Shown: positions 32,088 to 40,988, counted from the stretch's first letter. The stretch is DNA of 64,000 nt from Streptomyces griseocarneus (GCF_014655595.1 NZ_BNBL01000004.1:1-64000); one strand, 5' to 3'. A program made the numbers and translations. The notes: generated by a model not told the origin, from the sequence alone.

Positions 32088-33452
32088 CTACGGTCGCAGG
32101 CCCCTGCCCCGCAGCCACGACAGCGGGTCTATCGGCGAACCGCCACCCGGCCGTACCTCGAGATGCAGATGCGGGCCGGTCACGTTGCCGGTCGCGCCCA
32201 CCCGCCCGATGATCGTGCCGGGGCCGACCTTGCCCGACGTCACGACCATCGACGACAGGTGGCAGTACCAGACCTGGGTGCCGTCATCGAGGGTCAGCAC
32301 GATCCGGTAGCCGTACGCGCCCGCCCACCCGGCCTGGGTGACCGTGCCGCCGCCGACCGCCTTCACCGGCGTACCGGTCGGGGCGGCGAAGTCCTCGCCG
32401 GTGTGGTTCGAGGACCACATGTTGCCCGCCTGACCGAAACCGGCGGTGAGGGTGTACGAGCCGAGGGGCAGGACGTACGAGCGGACAGGCGTGGTGCGGG
32501 TGGTGCCCCTGGCGGCCCGCCGGGCACTCTCCTGACCCCCGGCCGCCGCGCCGACGGCCTCCGGCCCGGCCTTCGCCGTCCCCGGCCGCACCGCCTGTGC
32601 CGCCTGAGCCGCCTTCTCGGCCTTCCCGGCCTGCTCCGCCTCGTCGGCCTCGCCGGCCGCGCGCGCCTCGTACGCCTCCGCCTTCTCCGCGTTCTCCGCC
32701 TTCTCTACCTTCTCCGCGGCCACCTTCCGCGTCGACTCGGCCGCCTCGTGCTCCTCGCTCTCGCGCGCCGCGTCGTCGGCCAGGCCCTGCTGGCGCTCGG
32801 CCTGCTGGAGGATGCGGGCCCGCAGCACCTCGCCGGCGTCGGCGACGCTCTGCGCGGACTGCGGCGTGGACTGCGGCGCGGCCTCGGCGTGCCGGGCGGC
32901 CCCGGCCGACTCGCCGGCCGCCGCGGTCGTCACATTCCCGGTCGTCTCGTCCCCGGGCGTCTCGCCCTGGGCCTTACCGTCTTCGGTGATCAGTGAGCCG
33001 ACGCCCGGGATCTTCTGGGCCAGCTCCGGCACGGATATCGGCGCCGCCGGCCGGTCCTGGGCGCTCGCCATGCCGCCCGCGCCCACCGCCGCGATCATGC
33101 CCACGCCCAGCACCGCGCCACTGCGGGCCATCGTGCCGCCACGCTGCTTGACCACGCGGTGTCTGCCGCGGGCCGGGGGCACCGGCGAATCCTCGGAGGG
33201 GTTCCACTCGCTCGCGGGCTCCTCGGCACCGGCGAGGGCCGCAGGATGCGCTTCGGTCGCACCGCCCTCGTACCCGTCGTATCCGTCGTAGCCGCCGTAC
33301 CCGTCGTACGTCTCATGCGCGGCAGACGTGCCGGCCGCTTCGTAGGTGCCGTACGTGCCGTACGTGCCAGAGGTGTCGTACGTGCCAGATGCTTCGTACG
33401 TGCCGTACCCGTCGTGCGAACTTCCGTCCGGATCAGGCCTGTTGGACGCCAC
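32088..33452 (-). CDS. M23 (LytM-type) peptidoglycan endopeptidase
   Basis: About 454 residues. The C-terminal M23 domain has HTGEDFAAPTGTPV (zinc His and Asp) and GPHLHLEVR (HxH). Before it lies an Ala/Glu/Lys-rich coiled-coil-like stretch (about 200-310). A hydrophobic segment near residue 110-130 (AVLGVGMIAAVGAGGMASA) follows a basic RGRHRVVKQR, so it acts as signal peptide or anchor. The cytoplasmic N-terminus is unusual: Gly-Thr-Tyr and Gly-Tyr-Asp repeats. GTG 33452 follows AAGGAG. It sits under a c-di-AMP riboswitch, in line with other Streptomyces cell-wall hydrolases. Confidence 0.92.
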   Translation of the reverse strand: MASNRPDPDGSSHDGYGTYEASGTYDTSGTYGTYGTYEAAGTSAAHETYDGYGGYDGYDGYEGGATEAHPAALAGAEEPASEWNPSEDSPVPPARGRHRVVKQRGGTMARSGAVLGVGMIAAVGAGGMASAQDRPAAPISVPELAQKIPGVGSLITEDGKAQGETPGDETTGNVTTAAAGESAGAARHAEAAPQSTPQSAQSVADAGEVLRARILQQAERQQGLADDAARESEEHEAAESTRKVAAEKVEKAENAEKAEAYEARAAGEADEAEQAGKAEKAAQAAQAVRPGTAKAGPEAVGAAAGGQESARRAARGTTRTTPVRSYVLPLGSYTLTAGFGQAGNMWSSNHTGEDFAAPTGTPVKAVGGGTVTQAGWAGAYGYRIVLTLDDGTQVWYCHLSSMVVTSGKVGPGTIIGRVGATGNVTGPHLHLEVRPGGGSPIDPLSWLRGRGLRP

Positions 33453-33472
33453 GGGGCGCACTCCTTTCCTTC

Positions 33473-33620
33473 CGACTCGCCTACCGGGTTAGCTGACGGG
33501 TTCGGAGCAGGAAGGTCTCCTACGGGCCGGTTCGACGGCCCGATTCACCCCAAAGGTTGATGGTTCCCCGGTTCCATCCATGGGATTCGGCGAAGGGCGC
33601 GGTGCCGCCTCTTGCGGCGG
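33473..33620 (-). ncRNA. c-di-AMP (ydaO/yuaA-type) riboswitch in the leader of the M23 gene
   Basis: On the minus strand the conserved ydaO blocks are readable in order: CCGAATCC, then GGAACCGGGGAACC (33562-33575), TTGGGGTGAATC (33542-33553), CGTAGGAGA, and CCGAACCCGTCAGCTAACC with GGTAGGCG (33478-33505). It ends about 20 bases before the start codon of the M23 gene. Riboswitches of this class bind c-di-AMP, normally turning the gene off, and in actinobacteria sit before cell-wall hydrolase genes such as rpfA. The outer borders are approximate. Confidence 0.9.
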
Positions 33621-33740
33621 TTGCAACGTCCGCGCTGCGTTATCGAACGTTAATAGACATGGCGGCCGGAAACCAAGCCGAAAGCGTGAATCCGCCCGCC
33701 TCTTGAGGCGAGTTCACGATGTGTCGGACGTGACCGTTCG

Positions 33741-34940
33741 TCAGCCGTTATCCGGCTGGACGCGGATCGTACGCGCCGTGCCCGGGCCGATCGCGTGCGT
33801 GACCGTGGCGGGGCGGTGGCGGCCGTCGCCGCGCCGGATGGCGAGCAGGGCCATGTCGTCGTCGGTCCGGCCGCCGACGTGCCGGGCGACGTCCGCGACG
33901 AGGGTGTCGAGGAGCGAGTCGGGGTTCTTGAACTGCCTGCCGGTCAGGCGGCCCCGGGGGTCGTAGAACGCGCCGCCCTCGTCCCGCGCCTCGCTCACCC
34001 CGTCGGTGAACAGCAGCAGGGTCGCGCCCACGGGGAACTCCCACTCCTCCACCCGGTCCGGCCACACGCCCAGTTCCCCCATGCCGAGCGGCAGCGCGGG
34101 CACGGCGGGACGGGCCTCGCCGACCATGCCGTCGGGGTAGACGAGAAGCGGAGGGGGATGGCCTCGGTTGACGAGCCGCAGCGCGCCGGTGCCGTGCGGG
34201 ACCTCGGCGAGCACGGCGGTGGTGAAACCCTCCGTCTGATCGATGTTTGCCCGGCGCGCGCCTTCTCTTTGCAACGCGCGCTCCAGCCGCGCTGCAAGCC
34301 CCTCGAGCGTGCGCTCCTGCTCCGCCGCCTCCCGGAACGCGCCGATCACCACCGCGACCGCCTCCACCGCACCGAGTCCCTTGCCCCGTACGTCCCCGAC
34401 GATGACGCGGACGCCGTGCGGCGTGTCCTGCACGGCGTACAGATCGCCCCCGATGCGGGCGTCGGCCTGGGCCGCCACATAGCGGGCGGCGACGCGCAGG
34501 CCGGCGATCCGGGCCGGGGGCGCGGGGAGCACGGCGCGCTGCGCGGCCTCGGCGATGCCGCGTACGGAGGCGAGCTTGCGGTCGCCGCTGTGGACGACGC
34601 GGTTGATGCCGAGGGCGAGGGCGCCGACGGTCAGCACGGTCACGACCTCGGTGACGGATTCGCCCGTCTCGGGCGCCTGGCGGCCGATGGTGAGCCCCAC
34701 CATGGCGGCCAGGGCCGTGAGCGCGATGAGCAGAGTGCCGCGCGGGGACAGGAGGGACGCCGCGATGAGCGGGGCCGAGGCGAAGAAGGGGGCCGAGGAG
34801 TACTTGGGGGGCGTGAGAACGTCGAAGAGGATGCCGGCGACGATGACCACGAGCGGCAGCCGGCGCGCCCGGGGGGCCGGGCGCCCCCGCCCGGAGTGCC
34901 GGTCCGGTTCGGTGCCTTCCCGCCGCCACCGCTTTCGCAC
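33741..34940 (-). CDS. Membrane-anchored SpoIIE-type PP2C phosphatase
   Basis: About 399 residues from GTG 34940, which has AGGAGAG six bases upstream; an upstream ATG at 34991 is the alternative. Three or four transmembrane segments fill residues about 25-125 (LPLVVIVAGILFDVLT, APLIAASLLSPRGTLLIAL). The SpoIIE PP2C domain follows (about 160-385) with ADARIGGDLYAV, VRVIVGDVRGKG and DDDMALLAI supplying metal-binding Asp residues. It would dephosphorylate an unidentified anti-anti-sigma factor. It lacks the ATPase domain of the phosphatase at 2489-4237. Its stop is about 120 bp upstream of the riboswitch, so readthrough into that leader is possible. Confidence 0.9.
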   Translation of the reverse strand: MRKRWRREGTEPDRHSGRGRPAPRARRLPLVVIVAGILFDVLTPPKYSSAPFFASAPLIAASLLSPRGTLLIALTALAAMVGLTIGRQAPETGESVTEVVTVLTVGALALGINRVVHSGDRKLASVRGIAEAAQRAVLPAPPARIAGLRVAARYVAAQADARIGGDLYAVQDTPHGVRVIVGDVRGKGLGAVEAVAVVIGAFREAAEQERTLEGLAARLERALQREGARRANIDQTEGFTTAVLAEVPHGTGALRLVNRGHPPPLLVYPDGMVGEARPAVPALPLGMGELGVWPDRVEEWEFPVGATLLLFTDGVSEARDEGGAFYDPRGRLTGRQFKNPDSLLDTLVADVARHVGGRTDDDMALLAIRRGDGRHRPATVTHAIGPGTARTIRVQPDNG

Positions 34941-35043
34941 CGTGCGCTCTCCTGACCCACTCACCGACTGACCGATCGCATTCCGGTCCACCCTCGCGGG
35001 TGCCGGGCGCTACGGCGAGCGGGGTGCGCCGATCGGGGGAACG

Positions 35044-35084
35044 CCGACGGGGCGCGGCGCCGTGAAAGCGCCACGCCCCGTCGG
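35044..35084 (-). terminator. Terminator hairpin downstream of the DEAD-box helicase gene
   Basis: An 11-bp outer stem (35044-35054 with 35074-35084) encloses a second short stem (35056-35060 with 35068-35072). It lies 110 bp after the helicase stop. Confidence 0.65.
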
Positions 35085-35153
35085 TGTCAGCGAGAGCCGC
35101 CGGTGTCAGCAAGACCCGCCGGCGTCAGCACGACCCGCCGGCGTCAGCGAGAG
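35078..35153. repeat. Four tandem 19-bp repeats
   Basis: Units start at 35078, 35097, 35116 and 35135 with consensus CCGYCGGYGTCAGCRMGAS. A partial fifth copy (GGCGTCAGCGGGAG) lies near 35190 in the end of the helicase gene. The first unit overlaps the terminator stem. Confidence 0.85.
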
Positions 35154-35193
35154 TCCTCAGTGACAGGTGACAGACACCGGGAGCCCCCCGGCG

Positions 35194-36882
35194 TCAGCGG
35201 GAGCTGCGGCCGCCTCCGGCGCCGCCGCCGCTGCGGCGCGAGCGGCCGACCGCGTTGCCGGGGCGGGTGCCGCCGGAGCGCCGGGAACCGCCGTCGCTGT
35301 TGCCGCCGCCGAAGCCGCGGAAGCCGCCGCCGGAGGTGTTGCCGGAGCCGCCGCCCTCGGTGCGCGTGCGGCCGCGGCCGCCACGGCTGCCGCGCGAGCC
35401 GCCGGAGACGCCCGAGCCGGAGCCGGAACCGCGCGAGCGGGACGACTTGGCGGAGGCCTGCGGCTGGGCGGCGACCGGCGGCGCGATGACCACCGCGACG
35501 CCGCTGGGCTCGCGGGCGCCGGTGATGCGGGCGAGCTCCGGGTCGGTCGGGTAGGTCTTGATGACGTTCGGGGTGATCTTCGCCGTGGTCATCATGCGGC
35601 TCATCTCGCGCCGCTGCTCGGGCAGCACGAACGTGACGACCGTGCCGGACTCGCCCGCGCGGGCGGTGCGGCCGCCGCGGTGCAGGTAGTCCTTGTGGTC
35701 GGTCGGCGGGTCGATGTTCACGACGAGGTCGAGGCCGTCGATGTGGATGCCGCGCGCGGCGACGTTCGTCGCGATCAGCGCGGTGACCTGCTCGGTGCGG
35801 AACTGGTCGAGGACGCGGTTGCGCTGCGGCTGGCTCTTGCCGCCGTGCAGCGCGGCGGCCCGTACGCCCTCGGACAGCAGCTTCTTCACCAGGCGGTCGG
35901 CGCCGCGCTTGGTGTCCACGAACATGATCACGCGGCCCGCGCGGGCGGCGACCCGGGTGACGGAGTCCTTCTTGTCCTGGTCCGTGACGTGGAACAGGTG
36001 GTGGTCCATCGTGACGACCGCGCCCACGGACGCGTCGACGGAGTGGGTGACCGGGTCGGTGAGGAAGCGGCGCACGAGCCGGTCGACGTTGCGGTCCAGC
36101 GTCGCGCTGAACAGCATCCGCTGGCCCTGCGGGTCGACCTGGTCGAGCAGCCGGGTGACCTGGGGCAGGAAGCCCATGTCGGCCATCTGGTCGGCCTCGT
36201 CGAGGACGGTGATCTTCACGTCGCCGAGCTTGCAGTCGCCGCGCTGGATGAGGTCCGCGAGGCGTCCGGGCGTCGCGACCAGCACCTCCGCGCCGCGCGC
36301 GAGGGTCTGGGCCTGGCGCCCGATGGACATGCCGCCGACGACGGTGGCCATCCGGAGGTTGACGGCGGTCGCGTACGGGCTGAGCGAGTCGGTGACCTGC
36401 TGCGCCAGCTCGCGGGTGGGGACGAGGACGAGCGCCAGCGGGCACTTCGGCTCGGCGCGCCGGCCGGCGGTACGGGCGAGCAGCGCGAGGCCGAAGGCCA
36501 GGGTCTTGCCGGAGCCGGTGCGGCCTCGGCCGAGGACGTCCCGGCCGGCCAGCGAGTTCGGCAGGGTCGCGGCCTGGATCGGGAAGGGCTCGGTGACGCC
36601 TTCGCGGGTCAGGGTGGCGAGCAGGCCGGCGGGCATGTCGAGTGCGGCGAAGGAGTCGACCGGCGGCAGGGCCGGGGTCGTGCTGACCGGCGTCTCGAAC
36701 TCGCCGCCCTGCGGCTCGGCGGCCCGGCCGCGGCCGGAGGACTGGCGTCCGCCACCGTCGCCGCCGCGCGTGCGGGCGGGGCGGGACGTGCGCGGGGAGC
36801 GCTCGGAGCGGTCGGGGCGCGAGGAGCGCTCGGAACGGTCGGGGCGCTCGGAACGAGCGGGGCGTGCGGCGGAGCGAGTCAT
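35194..36882 (-). CDS. DEAD-box RNA helicase
   Basis: About 562 residues. An Arg/Ser-rich N-terminal tail precedes the helicase core: Q motif PFPIQAATLP, Walker A GRGRTGSGKT, PTRELA, TPGR, DEAD in LDEADQMADMGF, SAT in LFSATLD, then RGIHIDGLDLVVN and HRGGRTARAG. A Gly/Arg/Ser-rich C-terminal tail (about 470-562) should bind RNA. It unwinds structured RNA, for example during ribosome assembly or cold stress. ATG 36882 begins recognisable sequence; the upstream extension is not conserved in type. It follows the cold-shock gene on the same strand. Confidence 0.93.
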   Translation of the reverse strand: MTRSAARPARSERPDRSERSSRPDRSERSPRTSRPARTRGGDGGGRQSSGRGRAAEPQGGEFETPVSTTPALPPVDSFAALDMPAGLLATLTREGVTEPFPIQAATLPNSLAGRDVLGRGRTGSGKTLAFGLALLARTAGRRAEPKCPLALVLVPTRELAQQVTDSLSPYATAVNLRMATVVGGMSIGRQAQTLARGAEVLVATPGRLADLIQRGDCKLGDVKITVLDEADQMADMGFLPQVTRLLDQVDPQGQRMLFSATLDRNVDRLVRRFLTDPVTHSVDASVGAVVTMDHHLFHVTDQDKKDSVTRVAARAGRVIMFVDTKRGADRLVKKLLSEGVRAAALHGGKSQPQRNRVLDQFRTEQVTALIATNVAARGIHIDGLDLVVNIDPPTDHKDYLHRGGRTARAGESGTVVTFVLPEQRREMSRMMTTAKITPNVIKTYPTDPELARITGAREPSGVAVVIAPPVAAQPQASAKSSRSRGSGSGSGVSGGSRGSRGGRGRTRTEGGGSGNTSGGGFRGFGGGNSDGGSRRSGGTRPGNAVGRSRRSGGGAGGGRSSR

Positions 36883-36940
36883 TCGGGGGGACCTTCCCTC
36901 AATGGGGTGCCTAACCCCCTGGTTCGGACGGACGCGACGA

Positions 36941-36970
36941 TGGGGCCCGCACCCATTGGTGCGGGCCCCA
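36941..36970 (-). terminator. Terminator hairpin after the cold-shock gene
   Basis: A 13-bp perfect stem (36941-36953 with 36958-36970) with a CATT loop lies 48 bp after the csp stop and before the helicase start. It probably limits readthrough into the helicase gene. Confidence 0.8.
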
Positions 36971-37018
36971 TCGGAAGCGTCGGCGCGCTGCGGCGCGCTA
37001 CGGCGCTGCGGGTGATCG

Positions 37019-37222
37019 TCAGATGTTGACGATGTTCTCCGCCTGCAGGCCCTTCTGGCCCTGCGTGACGTCGAAGGAAACCTTCTGGCCCTCGAAGAGC
37101 TCACGGAAGCCGTTGGAGGCGATGTTCGAGTAGTGGGCGAAGACGTCGGGGCCGCCGCCGTCCTGCTCGATGAAGCCGAAGCCCTTTTCGGAGTTGAACC
37201 ACTTCACGGTGCCAGTCGCCAT
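37019..37222 (-). CDS. Cold-shock domain protein (CspA family)
   Basis: 67 residues, a single cold-shock OB fold. RNP1 (KGFGFIEQD) and RNP2 (DVFAHYSNI) are intact. It binds single-stranded RNA and DNA as an RNA chaperone. AAGGAG lies just upstream of ATG 37222. An intrinsic-terminator-like hairpin with a T-tract sits 50-90 bases upstream on the same strand, either ending the preceding transcript or attenuating this one. The downstream gene is a DEAD-box RNA helicase, a classical functional partner in low-temperature RNA remodelling. Confidence 0.97.
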   Translation of the reverse strand: MATGTVKWFNSEKGFGFIEQDGGGPDVFAHYSNIASNGFRELFEGQKVSFDVTQGQKGLQAENIVNI

Positions 37223-37271
37223 GTCTTATCTCCTTAGTGATGGGATGGGCCCCAAACCGGAAATAGACCGG

Positions 37272-37312
37272 CGAAAACAAAAATGCGCCTTCGGCTACAT
37301 GGCCGAGGCGCA
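37272..37312 (-). terminator. Hairpin plus T-tract upstream of the cold-shock gene
   Basis: On the minus strand TGCGCCTCGGC pairs with GCCGAAGGCGCA (37302-37312 with 37284-37295, one bulge), followed by TTTTTGTTTTC. Such a T-rich tail is rare in this genome. It may end the DUF6227 transcript or act as an attenuator in the csp leader. Confidence 0.75.
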
Positions 37313-37431
37313 CACGAGTTCATGGGTACCACAACTGCAACTCGAACAATCGTAGCACGAGGACCCCGCAGCAATGGCACGTACATGACTATCACGCCGC
37401 TCCGCGCCCCCGGCCACCACCCCGCCCGGCC

Positions 37432-38289
37432 CTATAACTCCACGCCCTGCGCCCGGGCGTGCCGGTCCGCGGCCACCTCCGCCTCCGCCTCGTCGAGATA
37501 GACCTCACACACGAGCCGGCCGTCCGCCGTCATGTTGTGCTCCAGCTCCCAGAGGCTGACCTCGCCGCCGCCCTCCAGCAGGAACGCGTGCTCGTAGAAC
37601 CGGCACCAGGTGGTGTCCCGCCCGGCTCCCCGGCGCCTGGGCTTGGTGATCAGCGCGATGTGGTGGCCGAGCGCCCCCCGCAGCAGATCGCGGACCACCT
37701 CGCCGGGGCCGTCCGTGTTCTCCGCGCGCCGCAGCAGCCTGCGGGCGTGATCGGGCGAGGCCTCGGAGACGTACTCCCTCCGCGGCCGCGTCGGCCCCAT
37801 GGCCAGCAGCAGCTCCTCCGCCAGCCAGGCCGGCAGCTCCTCGGCCTCGCTCCCCGGCCCGATGCCCCCGCCGCCGATCCGGTCGTGCACACGGGCCTCG
37901 GCGGCGTCGAGGGCGTTCTCGTCGGCGTACAGCTCGTACAGGAAGCACTCCTGCGGCCCGGTGTCGTGCTCCAGCTCGTACAGCAGAAGGCTGCTGCCGT
38001 CCGCCAGGAGGAAGATGTGCCGGTAGGTGTTGCACCGCAGCGGGCGGCTCTCGTCGTTGCGCTGGCGGTACGAACGCAGCTCCGCCTGGTGCATGAGCGC
38101 CGTGCCCAGCCGCTCCAGCACCCGCTCGGCGATCTCGAAGCCGTTCTGGGCCCGTTTCAGCAGCTCCTCGACCTGCTCGGCGGGCGTCGGCTCACACGCG
38201 CCGCCCCGCGGACCGCGTCCGGGGCCGCCCGGCTCGCCGCAGCCGCCCCTGCTCTCGCCCTCGCCCCCGCCCGCTCGCGTCTGCGCCAT
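37432..38289 (-). CDS. DUF6227 family protein
   Basis: About 285 residues, conserved in Streptomyces as I recall, with no known function. Two similar halves are visible: HIFLLADGSSLLLYELEHD near residue 90 and HAFLLEGGGEVSLWELEHN near 245, suggesting an internal duplication. The first 35 residues are Gly/Arg-rich and disordered. ATG 38289 is preceded by GGGAGG ten bases upstream. In-frame sequence further upstream belongs to the opposite strand's SDR gene and is rejected. Confidence 0.8.
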   Translation of the reverse strand: MAQTRAGGGEGESRGGCGEPGGPGRGPRGGACEPTPAEQVEELLKRAQNGFEIAERVLERLGTALMHQAELRSYRQRNDESRPLRCNTYRHIFLLADGSSLLLYELEHDTGPQECFLYELYADENALDAAEARVHDRIGGGGIGPGSEAEELPAWLAEELLLAMGPTRPRREYVSEASPDHARRLLRRAENTDGPGEVVRDLLRGALGHHIALITKPRRRGAGRDTTWCRFYEHAFLLEGGGEVSLWELEHNMTADGRLVCEVYLDEAEAEVAADRHARAQGVEL

Positions 38290-38506
38290 GCCTGCCGACC
38301 TCCCGACCTCGCCACACCGGACCCCACCCCGCGCACTTACCGTAGCGGCGCGAACACGACGCCGGGGCGGGGTTTTCACCAACTGGCGCCGGGCCTGCGG
38401 CGGCGGGGTGAACCGGCCCGGCCGCCCGCTGACGCCACTCGCAGACGCGTCCCCCGAACGCCCGGCCAACGGGCGGGCGCCCCCGGCCGCACCTAGCGTG
38501 CCGGTC

Positions 38507-39229
38507 ATGACCCTTGGACTCGTCGTCATCACCGGGGCCAGCTCCGGATTCGGGGCCGCCTGCGCCCGGTGGTTCGCCGAGGACGGCCATCCCCTGCTGC
38601 TCCTGGCCCGGCGCGCGGACCGCCTCGAGGCCCTGGGCCTGCCCAAGGCCATGTGCCGCCGGGTGGACGTCACCGACCGCGCGGCCCTCGAGGCGGCGGT
38701 GCGGGAAGCGGAGGCCGCGTACGGGCCGGCGGACGCCCTCGTCAACAACGCCGGGGTCATGCTCACCGGCGACCCCGTCACGCAGGACCCCGCCGAATGG
38801 GACCGGATGGTCGACGTCAACGTGCGCGGCGTCCTCAACGGCGTGCACGCCGTCCTGCCCGGCATGACCGAACGCGGCCGCGGCACGATCATCAACATCA
38901 GCTCGGTCGCGGGCCGCAAGACGTTCGGCTCCAACGCGGTGTACTGCGCCACGAAGTTCGCCGTCCACGCCGCCTCGGAGGCAGTCCGCGAGATGGCCGC
39001 CCCGCACGGCGTGCGCGTCACCGTCATCGCCCCCGGCTACGCCGCCACCGAGCTCAGCTCGCACATCACGGACGCCGGCACGCGGGAGGCGTACCAGGCC
39101 GCGGAGGCCTCGCTCGAGGGCGGGCTGACGGCGGACGACGTCGCGCGGGCGATCCTCTACGCCTACCGGCAGCCGCAGAACGTCTGCGTCCGCGAGATCG
39201 TGCTGGCGAAGACGGGCCAGGTCATCTAG
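38507..39229 (+). CDS. Short-chain dehydrogenase/reductase
   Basis: 240 residues with the classical SDR pattern: TGASSGFG for cofactor binding at the N-terminus, NNAG at about residue 80, catalytic Ser in IINISSVAG, and YCATK with Tyr and Lys. The acidic residue pattern after beta-2 (ARRADRLEALG) suggests NADP(H). The substrate is unknown. There is no ribosome binding site; TAGCGT (38494-38499) seven bases before ATG 38507 suggests a leaderless transcript. It converges with the MFS gene. Confidence 0.93.
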   Translation: MTLGLVVITGASSGFGAACARWFAEDGHPLLLLARRADRLEALGLPKAMCRRVDVTDRAALEAAVREAEAAYGPADALVNNAGVMLTGDPVTQDPAEWDRMVDVNVRGVLNGVHAVLPGMTERGRGTIINISSVAGRKTFGSNAVYCATKFAVHAASEAVREMAAPHGVRVTVIAPGYAATELSSHITDAGTREAYQAAEASLEGGLTADDVARAILYAYRQPQNVCVREIVLAKTGQVI

Positions 39230-39297
39230 TACGGGCGGGGGGCGAGTAGTACGGGCGGTGGCGGGCCCGGCCGCCGCCCGCGATGCCGTCCGTACGC

Positions 39298-40536
39298 TCA
39301 GCCGGCACGCGCGCCGAGCCACCACCCCAGCAGGGCTGCCGCCGACAGCAGCATGCCCGCGCCGACGAAGGCGGTCGCCGGAGCCGCGTCCACGGCGAAC
39401 GGCAGCAGCAGGAGGCCGGCCGTACCGGCCGTACGGATCGCGGTCTGATCGACCGTGAGCAGCCGCAGCCGCTCGGCCGTGCCGAAGCCAGACAGGCGGG
39501 CGCGCAACGTCACCGCCGTCACGGGGAAGAGCAGCCCGGAGGTCACGCAGAGCACGATCACCGCCGTCATGGAGTCGGCGACGCCCAGTCCGGCCAGGGC
39601 CAGCCCGGACGCCGTCCAGGCGAGGCAGTACGTGGCCAGCCAGGGCCGGCGCGGCGACAGGTGCCCGGTCAGCAGGTTGCCGCCGAGGCCGCCGGCCGCC
39701 GTGGCGGCGAGGGTGAGCCCGTAACCGGCCGCTCCCTGGCCGAAGCGGGTGACGAGCAGCGGCGGCAGGCCGACGGTGGAGACCGCGGCGGTGAACAGGG
39801 CCACCCCGTGCACGGTGATGGCCACGCCCACGCCCCGGTGCCGGCGGAGCAGGTCCCAGGCGCGTACGGCCGGCGCGCGCCCGATGCCGGCCGCCCTGCC
39901 CTCGCCGGTCGCGCCCTCCTCGGTCACGGCCACCGCCGTCAAGCCGGCCGAAGCCAGCGCGCTGCGCCTGCCGAGCCAGCCGAGGGCTGCGGCCGACACG
40001 GCGAAGGTGAACCCGTCGATCGCGAACAGGTGGATCTCCGGAACGAGCACGAGCAGCGCACCGACGCTCCCCTGGCCGACGACCGCCGCGACCCGCGAGG
40101 TCAGGTCGAACAGGCAACTGGCCTGCTCCACCTCGCCCGGGTCCACGAGCTGGGGGATCAACGCGCCGAGATTCGGCTCGAAAACGGCGCTGAGGGAGCC
40201 GAGCAGCAGCACCAGGACGAGCATGACCAGGAAGCCGGGCAGGTCCGGCGACCACAGCACGGGCACCGCCACGGCGACGAGCGCCCGGGCGGCGTCGACC
40301 CTGGCCAGCGAGCGCCAGCAGGTGAACCGCGCCACCACCGAGCCCGCCGCGCCGAGCACGATGTAGGGCAGCGACTCGACGACGCCCACCAGCCCCATCA
40401 GCGAGGACGAGCCGGTCGACTCGTACACCACCCACATCGCGGCCAGCCCGTAGAGCCGGTCGCCGAGGACCGACAACGCCATCGACAGCCACAGCACCCG
40501 CACGGGCCTCGAGCGCAGCAGCCGCATATGCCTCAT
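39298..40536 (-). CDS. MFS exporter, DHA3-like
   Basis: About 412 residues with 12 hydrophobic segments. The first helix region (RVLWLSMALSVLGDRLYGLAA) and FEPNLGALIPQLVDPGEVEQAS match the drug/siderophore exporter (DHA3) group of the major facilitator superfamily. It likely exports a small molecule with proton antiport. ATG 40536 is ten bases after GGAGG; the ATG at 40545 is too close to that site. The neighbouring genes do not suggest a substrate. Confidence 0.88.
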   Translation of the reverse strand: MRHMRLLRSRPVRVLWLSMALSVLGDRLYGLAAMWVVYESTGSSSLMGLVGVVESLPYIVLGAAGSVVARFTCWRSLARVDAARALVAVAVPVLWSPDLPGFLVMLVLVLLLGSLSAVFEPNLGALIPQLVDPGEVEQASCLFDLTSRVAAVVGQGSVGALLVLVPEIHLFAIDGFTFAVSAAALGWLGRRSALASAGLTAVAVTEEGATGEGRAAGIGRAPAVRAWDLLRRHRGVGVAITVHGVALFTAAVSTVGLPPLLVTRFGQGAAGYGLTLAATAAGGLGGNLLTGHLSPRRPWLATYCLAWTASGLALAGLGVADSMTAVIVLCVTSGLLFPVTAVTLRARLSGFGTAERLRLLTVDQTAIRTAGTAGLLLLPFAVDAAPATAFVGAGMLLSAAALLGWWLGARAG

Positions 40537-40754
40537 GGCGCACATACCTCCGGCAATTCCGGTCCGGGGCCCGTCACCCTAGGGCGGCCCGCACCGGCCC
40601 ATCACCGGCAAACCCTCACGAAAGCGGACCGGAATCCCCCCGCGACCACCCGCGCGGGTGGCGCCGCCGCGAACGGCCGCCACCCACCCCTGCCGTTGTC
40701 CGGACGTTCGCCGTCCGTTCGGGGGCGGGCGGCCAAGGGGCCCGCGAACGCCAA
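40537..40754. other. Intergenic, no gene seen
   Basis: Between the MFS start and the tRNA-Lys terminator. Frames here are short and overlap the tRNA; none is convincing. Confidence 0.4.
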
Positions 40755-40791
40755 AGAGGCCCAGGTCGGAAGGGATCCGACCTGGGCCTCT
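40755..40791 (-). terminator. tRNA-Lys terminator
   Basis: A 16-bp perfect stem (40755-40770 with 40776-40791) and a five-base loop begin five bases after the tRNA 3' end. Confidence 0.85.
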
Positions 40792-40795
40792 GCGG

Positions 40796-40868
40796 TAGGC
40801 CGTGTGGGACTCGAACCCACAACCAATGGATTAAAAGTCCACTGCTCTGCCAATTGAGCTAACGGCCC
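40796..40868 (-). tRNA. tRNA-Lys (TTT)
   Basis: 73 bases. The acceptor stem GGGCCGT pairs with ACGGCCT; the D arm carries GTTAGCTCAATTGGCAGAGC; the anticodon loop is CTTTTAA with anticodon TTT; the T arm has GGTTCGAGTCCC-type sequence (GTGGGTTCGAGTCCCAC). CCA is not encoded. Confidence 0.97.
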
Positions 40869-40934
40869 GCACACCGCAGCATAGCCCGGCCGACCGCCGG
40901 AGCCCGAGTCCTTATGGCGGGTCCCGCACAGCGA

Positions 40935-40971
40935 AGGGCCCGTACGGCGACGAACGCGCCGTACGGGCCCT
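40935..40971 (-). terminator. Terminator of the RGG-tailed DEAD-box helicase gene
   Basis: A 15-bp perfect stem (40935-40949 with 40957-40971) with a seven-base loop, 17 bp beyond the helicase stop. Confidence 0.85.
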
Positions 40972-40988
40972 CAGTTCAGCTGTGCGGA

